DNA of 7,008 nt from an uncultured Ruminococcus sp. (GTDB lineage: Bacteria > Bacillota > Clostridia > Oscillospirales > Ruminococcaceae). The translations under genes were made by a program, and so were the position numbers. The stretch's first letter is position 1. The number at the start of each line of letters is the position of its first letter. Of this stretch, positions 5,470 through 7,008 are shown in pieces. The notes under the pieces are model-generated. The model saw nothing but the letters and a program-made list of their open reading frames with translations. It ran no database searches and was not told the DNA's origin. The DNA lies in NCBI GenBank assembly GCA_902772615.1, contig CACYBC010000001.1, forward strand, positions 1-7,008, read 5' to 3'.

Positions 5470-5979
5470 ATGCTTCTATCTGATCTGATATCGACAGTTA
5501 CAGAAAAGCTCGATGTCCGGGCAAAGCGCATAGGCATTCCCGGCAGGGCTTATTCGATCAGGGAAAACACAACCGGAACAACGGCTTCCCTGTTCATCTG
5601 CGGAAACGAAGGAGACGATGTCGTCGAGGTCCTGAGGCTGTCATGCCCTCAGGAAGGATCAGCTGCCGTTTGTGTCAGACAATCCGCTTGCGACCATTGC
5701 GAGGTCCCGAATGGACCGGCTGTCGGATGCGTTCTTCCGGAAGGATGGCACAGTTTCGACTATCCACCGGATGAGGCAGACGCAGCTCGGTACATATCCC
5801 TGTATGCAGCAGACATACTGGAATATGAATTCGGCCTCTATGAGACGAAGGCCGAGCCTTTCGACTGCTGCAGCAGACAGTATACCTGTTCCATACGCGG
5901 AGAATGCCTGCACCCGGATCAGCTGTACGCAAAGGCATGCAGTTACAGAAAGACGCTGCTTACCGGGAACCAATTCTGA
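5470..5979 (+). CDS. Cysteine-rich protein of unknown function (CC-x5-C-x5-C-x10-C cluster)
   Basis: This 169-residue protein has no function I can name. It has 11 cysteines in two groups: C44, C59, C68, C74, C77 and C87 in the middle, and a C-terminal cluster C133, C134, C140, C146, C157 in the pattern FDCCSRQYTC, then GECLHPDQLYAKACSYRKTL. I recall similar endings (CCSxYxxCSxxxxCxHPDxxxxxxCxYRxxL) in hypothetical Bacillota proteins. The spacing suggests metal or Fe-S binding; both points are unproven. No signal peptide or membrane segment is seen. ATG 5470 is the only sensible start: an in-frame TAA at 5449-5451 closes the frame upstream. The nearest Shine-Dalgarno-like AGAGG is 14 nt away, an unusually long spacing. 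A clear promoter upstream was not found. The next gene starts 126 nt downstream. Confidence 0.75.
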   Translation: MLLSDLISTVTEKLDVRAKRIGIPGRAYSIRENTTGTTASLFICGNEGDDVVEVLRLSCPQEGSAAVCVRQSACDHCEVPNGPAVGCVLPEGWHSFDYPPDEADAARYISLYAADILEYEFGLYETKAEPFDCCSRQYTCSIRGECLHPDQLYAKACSYRKTLLTGNQF

Positions 5980-6002
5980 ACTCAAAACGGGAACGGCTGA
6001 GA

Positions 6003-6043
6003 TCATCTCAGGAAGAAATACGCTTTTTCTGCCTGAGTGATGA
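6003..6043 (+). repeat. Imperfect inverted repeat between the Cys-rich and PAP2 genes
   Basis: CTCAGGAAGAAA (6007-6018) pairs with TTTCTGCCTGAG (6026-6037) over 12 positions with one A-G mismatch and a 7-nt loop. An outer TCAT/ATGA (6003-6006 with 6040-6043) can add to the stem across a small bulge. No T tract follows, so it is not a standard terminator. The CTCAG arm can alternatively pair with the upstream CTGAG at 5997-6001. Confidence 0.55.
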
Positions 6044-6068
6044 CTTTACATGCACTTTGTTCTATACT
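6040..6068 (+). promoter_or_regulatory. Candidate promoter of the PAP2 gene
   Basis: -35-like ATGACT (6040-6045), 17-nt spacer and -10 TATACT (6063-6068). The predicted start near 6075 leaves a leader of about 30 nt. The inverted repeat ends at its -35 region. Moderate match only. Confidence 0.4.
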
Positions 6069-6105
6069 GAAGAACTGAAAAAAGTTATTCTGAAGAAGGT
6101 CGTGA

Positions 6106-6786
6106 ATGGACAAACTGACCAGAAAACAGATCAAAGGTCTGCTCGTACCGCTGATCCCGTCACTCATTACATTCGGTTTCAACTGTTTCGTTTATATAAT
6201 CCCGAAATTCATAGTATCTCCGGAAAAATACATTTTCCTGGATATGGAGATCGACAGACAAATACCTTTCATCCCGCAGTTCGTTATTATCTACTATCTG
6301 TCCTTCCTCCAGTGGCTGAACTATTACCTCCAGGCAAGCTTTGGCCCTTCGGAAAGACGCAATCGCTACTTCAGCGCAGATATGCTGGCAAAAGCCATCT
6401 GTTTCGTTGTTTTCCTAGCCTGGCCCGTTGCCATGAGATGGCCGGATTTGCCTGAAGACAGTAACATCTGGATAAAGATCCTGTCGTTTACTTACGGAGT
6501 GGATGCACCGAACCGCGCCTTTCCTTCCCTCCACTGTTTTTACAGCTGGATCTCATTCAGATACAGTATTGAGGCAGAGACCGGAGGCAGAAGATGGATA
6601 GCCTGGCTTCAGGGGATCTTCTCGTTTACATTGTTCGCTGCCACCACGCTGGTCAAGCAGCACTACTTCATCGATGTTCTGGGAGGTATCGCGGTAGCGG
6701 AGCTTGCCCTGCAGATCACATCCAGAACAGGATTGCCTGAAGTATTCGGCAAAGTGATGAAGCGTATAGAGTCAAAGCTTTCATAG
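6106..6786 (+). CDS. PAP2-superfamily integral membrane phosphatase
   Basis: This 226-residue membrane protein has about six hydrophobic segments (near 11-33, 54-76, 92-110, 141-155, 166-183 and 187-204). The phosphatidic acid phosphatase type 2 motifs are in the right order. The C2 motif is NRAFPSLHCFYSW (136-148, with PSLH in place of PSGH and H143 as general acid). The C3 motif is TTLVKQHYFIDVLGG (180-194), with nucleophile H186 and D190. The C1 motif (KX6RP) is not clearly seen. The PSLH variant occurs in PAP2 enzymes related to inositol phosphorylceramide synthase and similar lipid phosphate transferases. Likely substrates are lipid phosphates such as phosphatidate or undecaprenyl pyrophosphate; the choice is open. 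Start ATG 6106 has AGAAGG 6 nt upstream. It probably has its own promoter and is followed by a terminator. Confidence 0.88.
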   Translation: MDKLTRKQIKGLLVPLIPSLITFGFNCFVYIIPKFIVSPEKYIFLDMEIDRQIPFIPQFVIIYYLSFLQWLNYYLQASFGPSERRNRYFSADMLAKAICFVVFLAWPVAMRWPDLPEDSNIWIKILSFTYGVDAPNRAFPSLHCFYSWISFRYSIEAETGGRRWIAWLQGIFSFTLFAATTLVKQHYFIDVLGGIAVAELALQITSRTGLPEVFGKVMKRIESKLS

Positions 6787-6801
6787 TATTCAGTATAAGA
6801 A

Positions 6802-6827
6802 AAACGGCTGGAGGTCTCCGGCCGTTT
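6802..6827 (+). terminator. Intrinsic terminator of the PAP2 gene
   Basis: AAACGGCTGGA (6802-6812) pairs with TCCGGCCGTTT (6817-6827) with one G-U pair and a GGTC loop, followed by CCTTATTAT. It lies 16 nt after the PAP2 stop. Confidence 0.8.
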
Positions 6828-6880
6828 CCTTATTATCTGTACTCTTCCGCTGCCTGTCCGGATCAGGGACAGACATACGG

Positions 6881-7008
6881 TCAACTACTCATGACTAAAG
6901 TCACGAGCTTGTACCAGCCCAGTGGTTCTCGGCTGTATGCCTCCCACTTTTGTCTTAACCGTTAGACTTTATCCTGTCAGATACTCTCTGACAGACTGGC
7001 GGTACATC
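6881..7008 (-). mobile_element. IS200/IS605-family element, right end only (continues past the window)
   Basis: Read on the minus strand, the region ends with CTCGTGACTTTAGTCATGAG (complement of 6888-6907) followed by TAGTTGA. This closely resembles the right-end hairpin of IS605-type elements such as ISDra2, with its conserved GACTTTAGTC core. The boundary is placed near 6881-6885 by analogy and is not exact. The left end, any TnpA and most of TnpB lie outside the window. Sequence left of 6881 is flanking host DNA directly behind the PAP2 terminator. Confidence 0.72.
6881..7008 (-). ncRNA. TnpB omega RNA (reRNA), 3' scaffold; 5' end undefined
   Basis: TnpB nucleases of IS605-type elements use an RNA made from the tnpB 3' end and the transposon right end; its guide is the adjoining flank. 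The right-end stem CTCGTGAC/GTCATGAG with a TTTA loop (6888-6907) pairs completely in minus-strand RNA, including one G-U pair. In plus-strand RNA the same position is an A-C mismatch, which argues that the minus strand is the functional RNA. Further hairpins: a perfect 8-bp stem CTGTCAGA/TCTGACAG (6974-6981 with 6987-6994) and a short ACCA/TGGT stem (complement of 6913-6926). The guide would begin at about 6880 and run leftward for about 16 nt. Confidence 0.62.
6969..7007 (-). CDS. tnpB: Probable C-terminal end of TnpB (partial)
   Basis: A minus-strand frame enters from the right edge and reads MYRQSVREYLTG before TAA (6969-6971); the Met is internal, not a start. Its position about 85 nt before the element end and its overlap with the omega RNA fit the TnpB C-terminus. 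Twelve residues cannot prove this. No RuvC or zinc-finger motif falls inside the window. Whether the gene is intact cannot be judged. Confidence 0.42.
   Translation of the reverse strand: MYRQSVREYLTG

Noticed and set aside
5904..6455. 183-codon plus-strand frame overlapping the Cys-rich and PAP2 genes
   Set aside because: It covers the intergenic inverted repeat and candidate promoter and overlaps two better supported genes in another frame. It has no recognisable domain.
6888..6907. Right-end hairpin read as a rho-independent terminator
   Set aside because: No T tract follows on either strand, the PAP2 gene already has a terminator at 6802-6827, and the TTTA-loop core matches IS605-type right ends.
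1..7008. CRISPR array, tRNA, rRNA, prophage or replication origin
   Set aside because: No regularly spaced direct repeats, no cloverleaf-like segments with CCA ends, and no phage or origin motifs were seen on either strand.

Overview
The window is bacterial chromosomal DNA with moderate G+C, densely packed genes on both strands, strong AGGAG-type ribosome binding sites and intrinsic terminators. A CBS-domain family II pyrophosphatase, a family I.5-like (Bacillus/Geobacillus type) lipase, a CC-x5-C-x5-C Cys-cluster protein and an IS200/IS605 end together suggest Bacillota, perhaps an anaerobic gut or oral clostridial or erysipelotrichial lineage. That placement is an inference; no rRNA or marker gene is present.

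Layout. 1-2878 (+): the tail of a NUDIX hydrolase, a manganese-type inorganic pyrophosphatase with two CBS domains, and an M20-type metallohydrolase homologue, spaced 19 and 33 nt apart and probably one operon. It ends at a strong bidirectional terminator (2878-2909). 2916-4892 (-): a lipase-like alpha/beta hydrolase converging on that terminator, preceded by a cyclase-family (kynurenine formamidase-like) metal hydrolase with its own promoter and a 16-bp palindrome over its predicted start point. A terminator-like hairpin separates the two. 5008-5289 (-): a small CPYC thioredoxin/glutaredoxin-like protein whose promoter spacer holds a 14-bp palindrome. 5470-6786 (+): an uncharacterised Cys-rich protein and a PAP2-family membrane phosphatase, separated by overlapping inverted repeats and a candidate promoter, and closed by a terminator. 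6881-7008 (-): the right end of an IS200/IS605-type transposon, with the 3' part of a TnpB-associated omega RNA and probably the last 12 codons of tnpB. The rest of the element lies outside the window.

The first operon joins housecleaning functions (nucleotide and pyrophosphate hydrolysis) to a probable peptidase or deacylase. The other genes look like independent units. No complete new defence or biosynthetic system is visible. The best leads are the omega RNA end with its natural guide in the flanking DNA, the M20 homologue lacking canonical catalytic residues, a cytoplasmic-looking lipase that keeps the zinc site but not the calcium site of its secreted relatives, and two well-placed operator-like palindromes.

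No gene-free stretch exceeds 300 bases. The longest is the divergent intergenic region 5290-5469, which holds the thioredoxin-like gene's promoter and operator candidate.
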